Positions 23,603 to 36,421 of a stretch of 64,000 bases of DNA are shown here, in pieces. The notes below the pieces were generated by a model. The model saw nothing but the letters and a program-made list of their open reading frames with translations, was not told the origin of the DNA and did no database searches. The position numbers and the translations under genes were made by a program. Each line of letters begins with the position of its first letter. Position 1 is the first letter of the stretch. The stretch covers positions 396,841 through 460,840 of the forward strand of contig NW_003101670.1 in NCBI RefSeq assembly GCF_000003855.2. The letters run 5' to 3'. The stretch is from Blastomyces gilchristii SLH14081 (lineage: Eukaryota > Ascomycota > Eurotiomycetes > Onygenales > Ajellomycetaceae).

Positions 23603-26382
23603 ATGGAGACCAATAATTCGGCCGCACCGGCGAACACGAACGGGCAACTTACCTCTCCGCAATTGCACTCGGACTCATCCTCGTTCCCAACCCCAGGAAA
23701 GCGAAAACGCGTCCTCAGTCCCAACCAAGAATCTCCGAAAGGGGACGGTATATCAGACCCAACTGTCACCTCGAGAAGGGAGTTGCTTGATCAAACGTTG
23801 AAAGATCTTCTACGGGTTCTAGAAAAGTAAGTGCCTTCTAACTCCCTTTTTCCCGCCATTTCCGAAAGCGGATCGGAGACTTGGTTCCTAATCCCATTCT
23901 ACAGATATGATTCAGATCTTGGTATTCTGAAAATTCCCCTTCCCCTCAATTATGCGGTCGAACCAGATCCTAAACGCGCGAAACTATCAAATGCTACCAA
24001 CAATTCACAAACAATAGAGTGCAAAATTGAGGAGGGTCAATACAAGTCTATTCAAGAAGTAATTGATGATGTTGAGACCGCGTCCGGTTTAGTTATCGAA
24101 CGACGTCGTGAGTCAGAAGCCAATGCAAACAAATCAGATCACTCTCGATCTTCGACGGAATTAGTCAACCTTTCACGCATATTTAGAAAGCATTTGGACA
24201 ACTTTATCCTCCGGAGCCCTTTACAAGGTACTGCCCTTGTAAAGGCTGAGTCTCAGGAGCTTCAGAAGACCGAGCCCCGCAACAGGGATAATAGTAGAAG
24301 GGCGTACGATCGGGAGGACAAAATGGTTCTCACGCTATATGGAAATGCCCTCGCGGGAGACATTTGTTTTCGAGCTTGCAACACTCGATCGCCGAGCAGC
24401 CTGACTCTCGCGACCAAGGTAAGCCACCTGGCGCGGGGGTACGGGCTACAATAAATGAAGCAGCAGCGTTGCCAAACGGCATTACTATATCCAAAGTCAT
24501 CCCTTTCAATGTCAAAATCGCGGAATCGGATAAAGCGAAAGCCAGGACCATAGCAGACGTATTTCCAGCTCGCCCCACCCTTCCTCAGTTACAACCCCCG
24601 CTCAAACCTCGGTCATCAAAGAATTCGACCATCACTTGGCTTGACCCATATGAACTTACCATAGCCGCAAATTACTCGCCAAATGAAAAAAGAGGGTACA
24701 GTTATTTATCTCTTCCTTCAGGAGATTGGCTACATTACGGATATGAGCCTTCCCTTCGCCCGGGAAATCGAAGACCAAAGAGCGATACAAATATCGGGAG
24801 GAATCTTTCAAAACCTTTCCAACACTCCCTTGACGACGGCAACGCAAAATTTCGCGGCCTTTATTCATCATTCGCACCTTCGTTTGATAGCTCTGGGGCG
24901 GTTGTACCTGAGGACGCGAAAGAGCAAATTTGGTGGGATAAACATGGCCAATATCGTTTACACGCATTATTGTCGGTTGGAAATGATATGACAGCCGAAG
25001 AGACAGACAGCAAGACCACAAACTTACAAATCGAACCATTAGACGAATCAAGTCTCGAAGAAGCTGTGAAGTCATTTGATCCAGAGGACGACAACGTGTT
25101 AATCGAGCCACAGAAAAGCGCTGATGGAGGAAACGATGATAAAGATTTGGAAGAAGTACTCGAAAATATCTCGGATCTTTTACGCACATTGAACTCGTAT
25201 CGCCATATACGAAACCTCGGGCAGACACATCCCGTTCCGTCTGGGATACAGAACGACGCAGTCGCCACACCGTCAGATGCGTCATCGCCCTCAGCTACGG
25301 AAGTTACCGTCTATGAAACTCTCAAGTCAAGTTTAATTGCAATGATAGCCACGTTACCTCCATATGCCGTATCTAAACTGGATGGAGACCAATTAGCGGA
25401 ATTAAACGTCAGCAAGAAAATACTTCTGGAGAGCGCTGACTATCCTGGCATGATGGAGGAAGATGACTACTCTATGCAGCAGAAACAAATACCCAGAGCT
25501 TCCCAGATGCCGAATGTAGCCCGCCCTCCCTCTGCGTCAAACATGAACCCGTCGCGGCCATCGCCATACCAGACACCTCCAACAGCACCCAATGCTTCAT
25601 TGGCCCGGGGATATCCATCCAATTCTCGAACAAAGACTCCAATGGGCCATTCTTCCCACCAAGCCTATGGGACCAGACAGCCGTCGTCATCTATCCACTA
25701 TGCCCCAAGTAATTCTCCTCAGCCATATAATCAGCCTCGACAGCCATCAGGTCAACGGCCGGGGTACACGCAACCTCAATTCTCACAACCTGCAGCTCCC
25801 CAGTATAATCAAGGTAACAACATCCTTCAGCAATTCCAGCGGCCAACCCAGGTCGGAATCGGACCATACCCTTCCCAGCGCATGCCTTCCCCTGCGCAGG
25901 CACCAACTCAACCCTATCCCCACCGAGCAAGCCAGCCGCCTTATCAACAACGACCACAGGATAGCCCATATGGTTCACCTGCTTCTGTCCCGCACACTGC
26001 ATCTCCCCAGAGACACTCTAGCTTTGGTGCGTCTCCACAACGGCACCCTTACATGAATTCTACTCCGACTAATCCTCAACCGAGATACTTCCAACAACAA
26101 ACCCCACAACCACCACACTTTCCAACATTCGGTGCTTCCCAAGCCAGCCCGGCGCCAACAGGATATTCCAACAGCGCTGCGGCAATGACTTATTCCCGGA
26201 GCGCAGCTGAACAAGCAGCGCTTATGGATCGCAACAAAGCACAGCTAGCCGAGCATCAACGCCAAAAATCCAGCACTCCACAGCCAGGGTTGAACCCCCA
26301 ATTCAGTGGCCAAGGAAACCTTCCACCAGGTAATCGACAGAATGGTGCGCCAGTGGGGTCTGCGGCAGGCACGACACAATAA
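23603..26382 (+). CDS. Gln/Pro-rich nuclear-type protein of unknown function, with an apparent frameshift
   Basis: Exon 1 is 23603-23826 and exon 2 is 23905-26382 (78-nt intron, GTAAGT...CTACAG, restoring the reading VLEKYDSDLG). Exon 2 reads openly to about 24350 (ending near TLYGNA), then only a second frame stays open (starting near LFSSLQHS at 24364) to the stop at 26382. No standard intron explains the switch. One extra C in the CCC run at 24348-24350 would join the two frames and give a total of 2703 nt, or 900 residues. The N-terminal third has an acidic and helical segment (YKSIQEVIDDVETASG) faintly like the second half of a bromodomain, and a basic KRKR patch near residue 33. The C-terminal 300 residues are Pro/Gln/Ser-rich and prion-like. 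Function unknown, possibly chromatin-related. Confidence 0.7.
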
Positions 26383-28142
26383 AGGACAGAAAAACATTAT
26401 TGGGGAACATACGATGGGAATAAGTTAAAAAAACGAGAGCCAACAGTAACTATTCGTGCTTGTCTTTTATAGAGGCTCTTCTACGCAACTTGATTTTCTA
26501 TATTTGCATCTTCACTTTTCTGGCTTCAGCACAACGAAAAACGAGACTTGTATTTGTCGTCTGGTCTCTCAATTTATTTTTTTAGCAGACATTTTTGTGT
26601 TGCTTTCTCTTGTACCCTTCTTAATATTGGTTTCTGCCCATGTCTTCATCGCAACACTTCTTTTTTATCAATCCTTTTCGAAGCAATGGGAAGAGTACAA
26701 CTTTTTTACATTTTCGTTCTAACCTGTTACCTATTATTATTTCCTTACATGTGACAATACGATGCAGAAGTTTTCAGTTCCTCAGTTGAGGCACCTAATA
26801 AATTTCCTCTGGCGACCAAAAATACTGGCGGCGGACTTGGCTTTATCTCCGGTTTTGTGTTTTCTTTATCTCTCTTTTCCTCGTTGCTTTAGCTTTCCTC
26901 CACCAACCCGACGTGGATAGTGAAAGGGCGAATGGGAGCGTTGGGTCGAACGCAACGGCTTTTTTGATTCTGGTTCCTGCTTTTTATCCTCCCCCCACTC
27001 TCCCTTTTTTTCGCTTCTTAACCGGAAGTAGATCTTTTCACAGTGATTCTGATTCAAAAGTAAGTTTTCATTTTTTGAAGAGAGCGCGATGGGAAATGGG
27101 CCAGATGGGGCAGGCTATATATTATACTATAGGGTTCGTTTGGTTTGACCTTTTTTTTTTTTCTTTTAATAGTTGTAGACTAATTATACGTTATCGCATG
27201 GAGTCATGATCTCGTCTATTATGTTTTTTACCCCTCTTCTATCCCCTATTAGTTGGAGTTCAGATGAGAACAGCAAGCTATCGGGGGTACATAGCAATTG
27301 TGGCCGGCTTATCTACAGACTTGGACGCGCATCTCAGCCATAGTATCTCTAGAAGCAGAAATCAAGTTTGTCAATTTGAATTTTCAAGGGATATTTACTA
27401 CCAATGACATACACCAACCGAAACACGATGAGGGTATTTGAAGAAAATAGAAATGATTCCAAAAAGACTTCCATTCTACCGCTCAGGGTTAGTTACTTGA
27501 AAGATCGAAGAATGAATGCAAGGGAGAGTTAGCAGAGGAAAAATAAGTCAACCGATAACATAATCCCTAGGAAAATTGCCCAGATGCCCCTTCTTCTGTT
27601 CCAACCCCGCTTTCTCACCCACTTTTTCCCGAATATAACTCCGCATAGAAAAAATAACAAATAAATAAATAAAACGAAAGAAAGGAAAAGAAAAGACACA
27701 TGTAGTGTCAACTTTTCCACCGGTCCTGACCAGTCCGGCGGGTTATATACATGTGTATTTCGCTGGTGGGCAACAGATACTTAAAAAGTCCTATATGGTA
27801 ATGTGGTGGCCGTTTGATATGGAAAATATGAATAGAACATGTAACGCTGATGATGCTGAGATGCGTCGCTGGCTATGTACTGCAATGAAGGGAAAAAATG
27901 CATGAAGAGAAGGACTGAGATGCTAGAAATGGAAGACGAATACGCCATCAAGATGAGGGGGAAAGAAGACAATAGAGAAGAAATCCAGAGGCAGGAATCA
28001 CAGGAATCACAGGAATCACAGAGCATAGCATAAATACGATATAGAGACTCGTAATTCGTTACAAGTAAGCTGTCGTTAAATAATGATGGCAGCGGCAGAC
28101 ATAAAGCCAAAATATCTATGAAATTATGAGCGAATCAGCATC
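26383..28142. other. Intergenic region between convergent genes
   Basis: T-rich 3' flank of the plus gene followed by low-complexity sequence. It contains three tandem copies of the 9-mer GGAATCACA at 27994-28020. The open frames here are T-rich and Phe/Leu-biased, as expected by chance. Confidence 0.6.
27994..28020. repeat. Tandem 9-mer repeat (3 copies)
   Basis: GGAATCACA repeated three times without change, in non-coding DNA 3' of the DUF6594-type gene. Confidence 0.8.
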
Positions 28143-29753
28143 TTATACTATAGAAATGTATTTAGTAGAGGGGGTTATAGGTACATACAGTGCAGCACAT
28201 CTCCATCCATCAGTTGGGTCGATCAAATATTCATTGCCAGGTGGTCCATTCGAAGCGAACAGAGCAGTAGCCCCGCCAACAATAGAGACCACGGCAATGC
28301 GTCCAAAGAACTCAGATATAACGCCGAAGGCCAGCAGCGGGAATAGGATGGCTGCTGAAACAGTAGCAATCGTGGAGTATATAGGATTGGGAGTACGGGG
28401 GGTGGATGGGCGTTCCCCCAGCAATATAAGGTCATTGTCATTTGCAAGGAATCTTAGATCGGATTTGGTAGTGGAGGAATGTTCGTGGATCCAGGTACGG
28501 TAGGCTTCGACTTCTTCGTCGGTGGCAGCGGGCAATTTGCGGGAAACCTCGCGATATGAGCAAAGAGCACGATCTAGTTAGAGGAAGGGTAAGTATCACA
28601 AATCCTTGCGAGAGGGAAAAGAAGGAAAGACAAATGGAGGAAGGAGATTGAGCTTACTATATTGCTCGGTTTTTGGCACAAGCTTTTCCACCAGCTCAGA
28701 CTTTCTCTGCTGAAGAACAGATAATTCTTCAGACTGAAGGTCCTGATACTTTGTCGCCAGCAGCTTCTGTCTTCCGGCATTTCTAACATTGGCTGTGACT
28801 CGTCGTACTTCTTCAACTTCGTCAAGGATGGTAAGATCCTCTTCCATCTGTGCGATCTCTTCCTGGAGATGACGGAGTAAGCGATGATTTAGCGACTTAA
28901 ACTTGCGATAGAGTAACGGATGCTCGTCATCGGACGATTCGCTTCGCTTTGGACCTGACTCCACGGAAGTGCGCTGCTGCCTTTTGCTGGTGCTCATGTT
29001 GAATTTGCGCATGTCGAGATTCGGTTGACGATACGGGTACGAAGGGTGGATAGAGGAGTTTGGAGGGCATTGAGGAAATGTATGCTTCGCGTGGGTGTAA
29101 TATGATTCAGGAGTAGAGAAATCCAAACATCCGGGAATAGGGGAAGTAGGGCTATCCAGGACTGTCTCCGAATCGGTCATGTACGCTCCAGCCATATTGA
29201 GGCGGCGGCGAGTTTGGGATTCATCTGCAAATTTCCAGTTGAGTGTATTCAGGGAGATATCAGGTGGTGTTGCAGGTTGATATTCTGCAGAGGAGATTGA
29301 TGAAGCTCGATCAGGGCTGTGCTCTCTGAATGACACCCCCGAATCTGAGTTGAAGCTATAGGACGCACTAGACTTTCGTCTAGAGCCGTGGGACGCTGAG
29401 GAGGTGGCAGAGGGCTGTCGCAGCAGAGTGGCCTGCGGCCAGCGGGTACTGTTGTCTTCTGAGTCGTCCTTATCCAAAAACTCAAATACGTTTGGCGACG
29501 GCTGTCTAGGCTGCGCTTCACTTGGCCTTTCAGTCGAGCTTCCTTTCAGAGTTGGAGGTTCCTTTGAAGCAATGTCGGCCAGTGATTTGATAATAAAAGT
29601 TTTGGAACGTTGTCGGGGCCGTGCAATAGGGGCAGAGTTCTCATTGGAATAACTGGAAGATTTAACAGGGGCAGCAGGCGTCGAATCCACGGCAGCATTC
29701 CTAGAGGATGATGATTTCTTCGAACCGTCCCTCTTATGGCTCTTCCCGGGCAT
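28143..29753 (-). CDS. DUF6594-type membrane protein with disordered N-terminus
   Basis: Two exons, 28658-29753 and 28143-28573, with an 84-nt intron (donor GTAAGC, acceptor CTAACTAG). They sum to 1527 nt, or 508 residues. Residues 1 to about 280 are Ser/Pro-rich and probably disordered (basic KKSSSSRN start, many SP sites). Then come the family hallmarks: HPLLYRKFKSLNHRLL, a coiled-coil helix with LQEEIAQMEEDLTILDE, and the downstream segment NRALCSYREVSRKLP. Two hydrophobic helices at about 432-452 and 456-472 follow, separated by EFFGR. This matches the common filamentous-fungal DUF6594 architecture, whose function is not established. A small alternative 3' intron (41 nt at about 28146-28190, TACTAAAT branch) could change the last few residues. 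Confidence 0.82.
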
Positions 29754-32056
29754 ATTCTAGGAGTTGAGAAAGGATGAGAAGAATTTGTGCTGAGTATATC
29801 TGAGATCTCAGTTCTGTCAGAAGATAAGGAATATCTGGCTAATCGCTTCTTCTTCTTCTTCTTCTCCTTCTTTTTCACACAGGGATTTCACGTTTCACGG
29901 GTAAATGGAAACCCACGCTGGGGTAGAGCTGTTGTGTGTAGAAACTGTCTGGGTATCACGTTATAGCCGCAGGGCTGGCTAGAGGATGGATTTGAACAAG
30001 TAGAGGGAAATGGCTTCTGAAATAGGGACTCCGAAAAGCCAGATATCAGTTGTATATAATGACTATGGCAAAAAGAGAATCCTCAGGACACAATGTGATG
30101 ATGCGCTGATGTTGAAATATTGCTCGGCGATTGAGGGGCAGCTGGAGCAGATAACAAGATCAGGTGAAAATCTTGAGGGCGCAGGGCAACAAGAAGTTGG
30201 TTCTGGGGAAGACAGGGGGGGGTTAAGAACTACAGCGAGAATGAGAGAAAAAGAAATGCGCCCTGCGCCAGATACATATGGGATGCAACAGCCGGCGACG
30301 TACTCTGAAACGCCCCTGGGCGGTGGTTAACCAAATGGAAAAAAGGATGCGACAGTGTCATGAATCATGGACGGGCCTTTGCTGGGTCGACTGGAAACGC
30401 TGGCGGTTTCTGCGCATAAATTTCTATTTATTTGAGTTTGCAGGTAGTTATTAGGTTAAATCAGACCCTTGGTAGCGGGTATAGAAACTTGTAGCTATTA
30501 ATTAAATAGTGTCAGTCTTGTTCGTCAGAATCATCACTAGTGCTTCCGTGGGGCATAAAAACCGAACACCCTCAGCATGATTATGATCACAGTTTGCTAT
30601 CTATGCTACAATCATAATTATAAGAGTGCAGGATTTCATCATTGTATGGACGCGGTACATAAATGGTTGCAGTTGGGCTCAAATTGGCACCAAGACCGTA
30701 CGTACATACATATTTTGTACACATATATAGTTAACTATACTTTTTGGCATGCTGCGTTGGCCAACCGTGACTCGCTATCTCACCCACCTCCAGGATGCAA
30801 AAAGCTCAAGGGTTGAACAGTTCTTCGTTATTCTTTGCCCTTTCCATCCGCCATTCGTAGCGCTAAGACCCGGTTGGCATAGATTTATGTATGTATAATT
30901 AATCCTCATGGCTGATAGCTGGGTGCGTATAGAATCATTATTTAATATTAGCGTAGCGGACTTTCTACTTGTTCCCCGTAATAAGCACGTAAGATGCTGG
31001 CACCGCTCGCCTGCCATGGACAACAGGGCACATTGCGCGATTGAGCCCATTCGCCAGAATGCGGATTTAGCTTGGTCGAAATATTTTTGCTGTCGTTCGC
31101 AGTAGTTCGTTGCAAGTCATAGCTTGCCATATTTATTATTAGTTATTTAACTACTAGTTCAACTAAGTTAACTAAATAACTAACTGGGCAAGTCAGCGGG
31201 GTCACATACGCAGTACGGAGTAGATGCAACCAAGTGCGACGTGCGACTGAACCACTACGATAATTGGCTTCCCGTTGCTCCAACATCTAGCATAACCGGA
31301 GTTGGAATATCCTGGTGACTGGACCGGTGGCAGCTTCTAATAATTCCAAAAACCCGCCTCTCGTCAGCTAGATATGCAAAATCGAAATGCCTTCTTCAAA
31401 CAAGCGAGCAAGAGACTAACTGTAGATCCGTAAGCCAACCCCCGCGCCCCCCTCCCCCACCCCGGGGCTCATCTAGGTGTCACAGTTCGGGTTTCCAATA
31501 ATAAACTGATTGGTAGATGGGGGCCATGCCAATGCCCGGCGTCAATGAGGATATTTTGCGGGGCAGCAACATGTTGGCGCGAATGGGAATGCGAGGTGAG
31601 CTGCCACCAAAGCCACATCTTCCCATCTAAACCCTGGAAACGCAGAAACCCAGACGAGAACTCGTAATAATGTTGGCTTGAAGTTGGTGGGAAGATGGAA
31701 ATGGGGGATATGGCATTTATAGCAGTGATTGGCAGCAATCAAGCTTGAAATTGTTTGGGTTTTGGGACATTGAGAAAGTTGTATGTAGTTCCAATCTACG
31801 CGGTACGGTAACTACCGTAATTTTACCGGGTCCCCGTTTCATGCTCGTTTCACACCACAAATCATCACCCGCTGTCTCGTATTTCCTGTAATCAAAGTTC
31901 TTCTACCCTATTCCGGCGCGCCAATGAAGTGGACGCTCTGACGTCCTGAGGGCTTGAAACCTCAGCCTTCCAAGCCTCAACTTCCCGATTGTTCACCTTC
32001 CTACATCCGGGGCAAGTGATATTCGAGGGCGGCGCTGACGGCCCTAATTTATGCAC
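29754..32056. other. Intergenic region with an imperfect inverted repeat
   Basis: 2.3 kb. Position 31139-31183 forms an imperfect hairpin (TTAGTTATTTA paired with TAAATAACTAA). A TACGGAGTA 9-mer lies at 31214-31222. The short frames lack coding features. The last 200 nt are the GatB promoter and leader. Confidence 0.55.
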
Positions 32057-34071
32057 ATGATACGACAATGCCTATCCCGCCGTGGTGCATATTCCCGTTA
32101 CCGTCTTGCTGCGCGAGGGGTTGAACTTGCGGAACCCTTCCACCACCAGAGCTCCAGGCCGCAAGGGAGGAGAAATTGGTCGTCTTCGCCGCGATGTTCT
32201 CTTGATATCCGGACAGATACCCCGAGAAGCCGCTCAGAGTACGTTCCTTTGCGGAAACAATTGAAGGAAGAGGCCAAAGCGAAACGCGCAGCCAAGCGGA
32301 AGGGCAGCGCACCCCCGGCAAAGCATGACGATTGGGAATTGACTGTGGGCATTGAAATACATGCGCAACTGGATACGGATGCGAAGCTGTTTTCAAGTAA
32401 ATGATCGTTGCTCGTCGGTTGTGCCGTTGCCTTTGAAATCTGACCCTGTGAGCAGGAGCCTCCGCGGCCATTGATGACATCCCAAACTCGAACGTAGCTC
32501 TCTTTGACATTGCGCTTCCAGGGAGTCAGCCGGTTAGTATTTCTTTCTGACTGTGGATTCATTATAATGATGTGTCATTGTTTTGTTCCTTTTTACTGAC
32601 GATTGGAAAGCTGTTCCAACCCTCCACCTTGATACCAGCCCTCCGCGCCGCCCTTGCCATGAATTGCGATATCCAACGAGTCAGTCGTTTCGATAGAAAA
32701 CATTATTTTTATCAGGACCAGCCTGCAGGCTACCAAATAACACAATACTACGGTACTTGAATACATCCTACATCTACAAGTCAACAAGTATCTATGCTTA
32801 CATAGCTTGCCTTAGAACCATATGCGAAAAACGGCAGTATCTGGTTGCAAGAGCACGATGGAATTGCTCGAGAAGATGGGGAGGGTGTTCAAATCGGCAT
32901 AAAACAAATACAAATGGAGCAGGATACGGCGAAATCACAGGAACTTCCGTCGTCCACGTACCTCCTCGACTTCAACCGTGTCTCACGCCCTCTAATTGAG
33001 ATTATCACCCTACCACAGATCCACTCTCCTGCAACTGCCGCAGCTTGCGTGAGGAAAATACAGGCGATTCTTCAATCAGTTGGAGCAGTGACAACGGGCA
33101 TGGAAATGGGAGGGCTTAGGGCGGATGTGAACGTATCAGTAAGAAAGCGAAGTGAAGGGGCTGGCGACCATGAATACCATGGGATAGTGGGGCTCGGTCA
33201 GCGAACCGAAATTAAAAACTTAAGCAGTTTTAAAGCCGTCGAAGATGCCATCATCGCAGAAAGGGACCGCCAAATTGCGGTACTTGAGGCAGGTGGCACC
33301 ATTGAGGGCGAGACACGAGGCTGGACACTTGGCAGCACCGAAACCCGGAAACTTCGTGGTAAGGAGGGGGAAGTGGACTATCGTTATATGCCTGACCCGG
33401 ATCTGGGGCCAGTGGTAATCGGAGAGGATGTTATTTGCGACCTCCAAATGAAGATGCCACTACTACCCGATGCGCTCTTTCAGATGCTTGTCCGAAATCC
33501 AAAATATAAACTGTCCACTGCCGATGCCAAGACAATGATTGAACTTGATGACGGCCAGCGGCTAGAATATTACCAGGATGTCGTTGACATCCTCATTGGC
33601 CTTCAAACTGACCTGTCTGCCGATTTTTCGGGGGGCAAGGCGGTTGGCAATTGGGTGCTCCATGAACTTGGCGGCCTACTGACGAAGTCGAGCCTGCCCT
33701 GGGACTCCGGGCGGGTTCCCGCACAAAGCCTGGCGGAAATTATAGATTTGCTCTCGCGAAAAGAGATCACCAGCAGTTCGGCAAAATCTCTTCTTGCGAT
33801 GGTATTTGACGGGGACAAGCGATCTGTTGCTCAGATAGTGGAGGACGAAAACCTCCGCTTCCAGAGTCTTTCCCGGGGCGAATACATTGCGCTAGCGGAG
33901 GAAGTCATGCGCCAGAACCCGAAGATGGTCTCCGAAATCCGCGAGAAGGGCCAACTGGGCAAGATTGGTTGGTTTGTTGGCCAGATCAAGCGAATTGGAG
34001 ACGCAAACAGAGTGGAAGCGCAAAAGGCGGAGGAGATTTTGCGAGAGCTTATTCTCAAGAAAAATAGCTAA
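32057..34071 (+). CDS. PET112: Glutamyl-tRNA(Gln) amidotransferase subunit B, mitochondrial (GatB / PET112)
   Basis: Four exons: 32057-32396, 32456-32532, 32611-32752 and 32816-34071 (introns 59, 78 and 63 nt). They total 1815 nt, or 604 residues. An earlier in-frame ATG at 32051 would add two residues. The presequence is [21 protein letters not shown]. Conserved GatB blocks are present: [18 protein letters not shown], the [19 protein letters not shown] motif (exon 3), [24 protein letters not shown] and [12 protein letters not shown]. The C-terminal helical tail ([10 protein letters not shown]) is the GatB/YqeY domain. GatB works with GatA (and fungal GatF) in the matrix to turn Glu-tRNA(Gln) into Gln-tRNA(Gln) for mitochondrial translation. 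Kinase and tRNA-binding elements are intact. Confidence 0.95.
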
Positions 34072-35243
34072 CACCATCTACAGGATTGGATGCGCTTTCC
34101 TCACATATATGTATGTAGATCGAAATGTAATAAATACCATACTGTACATTAGAAGAAGAACAACGGTGGTCGTAATATATAATATCCCATATACCCCTAC
34201 ATGTATTCCGAAAACGTATATACTGAGCGGCATTCCGCTGTTGTGCTGGATCGCGATCAAAGCCGTATCGTATCGTATCCCCCCGCCATCAATGGTAAAG
34301 CGACGATAACCAGCGGGCCGCGTGACTGTTACAATATCGGTTAGGCGGGCAAGCGGTGTTTCCAGTCTATGACGACACTGCTCTCTTAAACATGTACTTA
34401 GGGGAAATGGGGCGGGATATAAAGCGACCGCGTTGACCCTCGCTGCCCTCGTTGCTCCATCTTCCTTCCCCTAAAAGCATGTTGAGCCGGGTGGATGGGA
34501 TGGGGATGGGATAAAGGGGGAACAGATTGGAATACTACCTTGCAGTAGTTTGGTTTGTTTTCTTCCCTCTCGATGCTTATTATTTCTTGTTATTTTTATT
34601 TTTTCCGGGGGTCACTATTTAAGGCGCTTTTCCTCCCTCACCTTTCCTTTCGTCGCTTGAAAGCCGCCGCTGATATCCGTGGTCCAAAGCGCGCTTCGAT
34701 TTTGTACAGTACAAGTACATTCCCTACGTTGCCATCCACACAATTTGACGAGGGGAATATCAGAACAATTCATTCTTATTTATTTATTTATTATTTTAAC
34801 CCGTATTTTTATCTGACTTGTTTCCTAACTGTGTTTCCAATTGGGGTGGGGCTATCTTCATTTTTGTTCCACTCTCTTCCTGTTCGTAACACTACCCTGA
34901 GACAGCTACAGAAAGTTGCAGGGAAAGGAAAAATAGAGCAGTATAAAATCTGAATATTTGGACCTTGGCTTGTCTCATTTTTCTCTTGCAGGACGCAAAA
35001 TTGTCGTTTTAACTTGCATCCTGCTTTTTTGCCTCCCAAAGGTTCCTGACTCTATATATATATCTTAATTATTAGAGTTGGAACCTGCACACTTTATTCT
35101 CTCGAGCCAGAGCGGAAATCAATCAAGCTTTCTAGAACCCAGATACCCGCCTTGTTGCTAGTTTTGCGTTCGTTGCTTCAAACAAACTACCTACTTGATC
35201 AACCACGAACAAGCCGCCAACTGAGTATAAGGAAACGCCAAAA
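34072..35243. other. Intergenic region; arginase promoter
   Basis: The right half is C/T-rich, as in fungal promoters and leaders, with short CTATATATATATC and TTTATTTATTTATT runs. No gene seen. Confidence 0.55.
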
Positions 35244-36421
35244 ATGGCTCAAGTAAATGGCAGCAACGGTGTCCTTCCATCGATGATCAAGAAGCGATTC
35301 CTTTCCAAGCCTAATGAGGTGGGAGTGGTGGCCGTTGGTTTTGCTCAAGGGCAGGTATGTAAAATAGTATATAGTACTCCTACTCTTTCCTGCACTGACC
35401 CTCCGGCCTACCACCAGTGCAAGCCCGGAGTCGATGCAGGTCCTACTGCGCTGATCGACGCCGGCCTTCTCCAGCAACTCCACGAGGATCTAGACTACAA
35501 AGTGTCCTACGATAATACCGTCCACAGCTACTCCGACATCGTCCCAACCACCGACCCAGACTTCCGCGGCATGAAGAAGCCGCTAGCCGTCAGCGCCGCG
35601 ACAGAGAAGCTCAGCCAGCAAGTCTACGAGCATGCGCGCGACGGCAAGTTTGTCCTAACCCTGGGCGGCGACCATTCCATCGCGATCGGGACCGTGTCGG
35701 GGACCGCTAAGGCTATTCGCGAGCGGCTGGGGCGGGAGATGGCCTTGATCTGGGTCGATGCGCATGCGGATATCAACACTCCGGAGACGAGCGGTAGCGG
35801 GAATATTCACGGGATGCCCGTGGCGTTCCTGACGGGTCTGGCGAAGGAGGACCGGCGTGATATTTTCGGGTGGTTGGAGAAAGACCATCTGATCAACACG
35901 AGGAAGCTGGTGTATATTGGCCTGCGCGATGTGGATCGCGGGGAGAAGAAGATTCTAAGGGAGAATGGGATTAAGGCTTTTAGTATGCATGATGTTGATA
36001 AGTATGTTTTTTCTTCTACTCCCTTCTTATTTTAGATAAAACATTTTCGTTTTTTTATTTTTATTTTTTGTTGTTCATTATTTCGATCCCCTCACCCGCT
36101 AACTAGTGTGACGTCAGACACGGCATTGGACGAGTTGTTGAGATGGCGCTGGCGCATATTGGATCGGATACACCAATCCACCTTTCATTCGATGTGGACG
36201 CTCTCGATCCGCAGTGGGCTCCCAGCACGGGGACTCCAGTCCGAGGCGGGTTAACTCTCAGGGAAGGAGATTTTATCGCGGAATGTGTTCACGAGACCGG
36301 TAACCTGGTTGCGATGGACCTTGTCGAGGTAAACCCAAGCCTGGAAATCATTGGTGCCAGTGAGACCGTCCGGGCGGGTTGCTCTTTGGTCCGCTGTGCA
36401 TTGGGTGACACTCTGCTCTGA
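35244..36421 (+). CDS. CAR1: Arginase
   Basis: Three exons: 35244-35354, 35418-36001 and 36118-36421 (introns 63 and 116 nt). They sum to 999 nt, or 332 residues, the usual arginase size. It hydrolyses L-arginine to ornithine and urea in nitrogen catabolism. All binuclear manganese ligands are visible: GGDHS (Asp122, His123), DAHADIN (Asp151, His153, Asp155) and SFDVDALDP (Asp257, Asp259). The substrate-binding NIHGMP segment is present, and GGLTLREGD and the DLVEVNP end match eukaryotic arginases rather than agmatinases. The last intron uses an unusual-looking acceptor, GACGTCAG, after a better branch-type CTAAC, but it is the one that preserves DKHGIGRVVEMAL. No targeting signal is seen, so the enzyme is probably cytosolic. 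Confidence 0.96.

Noticed and set aside
26456..26722. 88-codon hydrophobic frame after the Gln/Pro-rich gene
   Set aside because: T-rich 3' flank produces Phe/Leu-rich frames by chance; an overlapping second frame looks the same.
27994..28020. Three 9-nt repeats considered as a CRISPR-like array
   Set aside because: The units are adjacent with no spacers, in a eukaryotic genome; a plain tandem repeat.
30010..30330. 106-codon frame starting MASEIGTPKSQ
   Set aside because: No hydrophobic core or motif, in the upstream region of the divergent DUF6594-type gene; chance frame.
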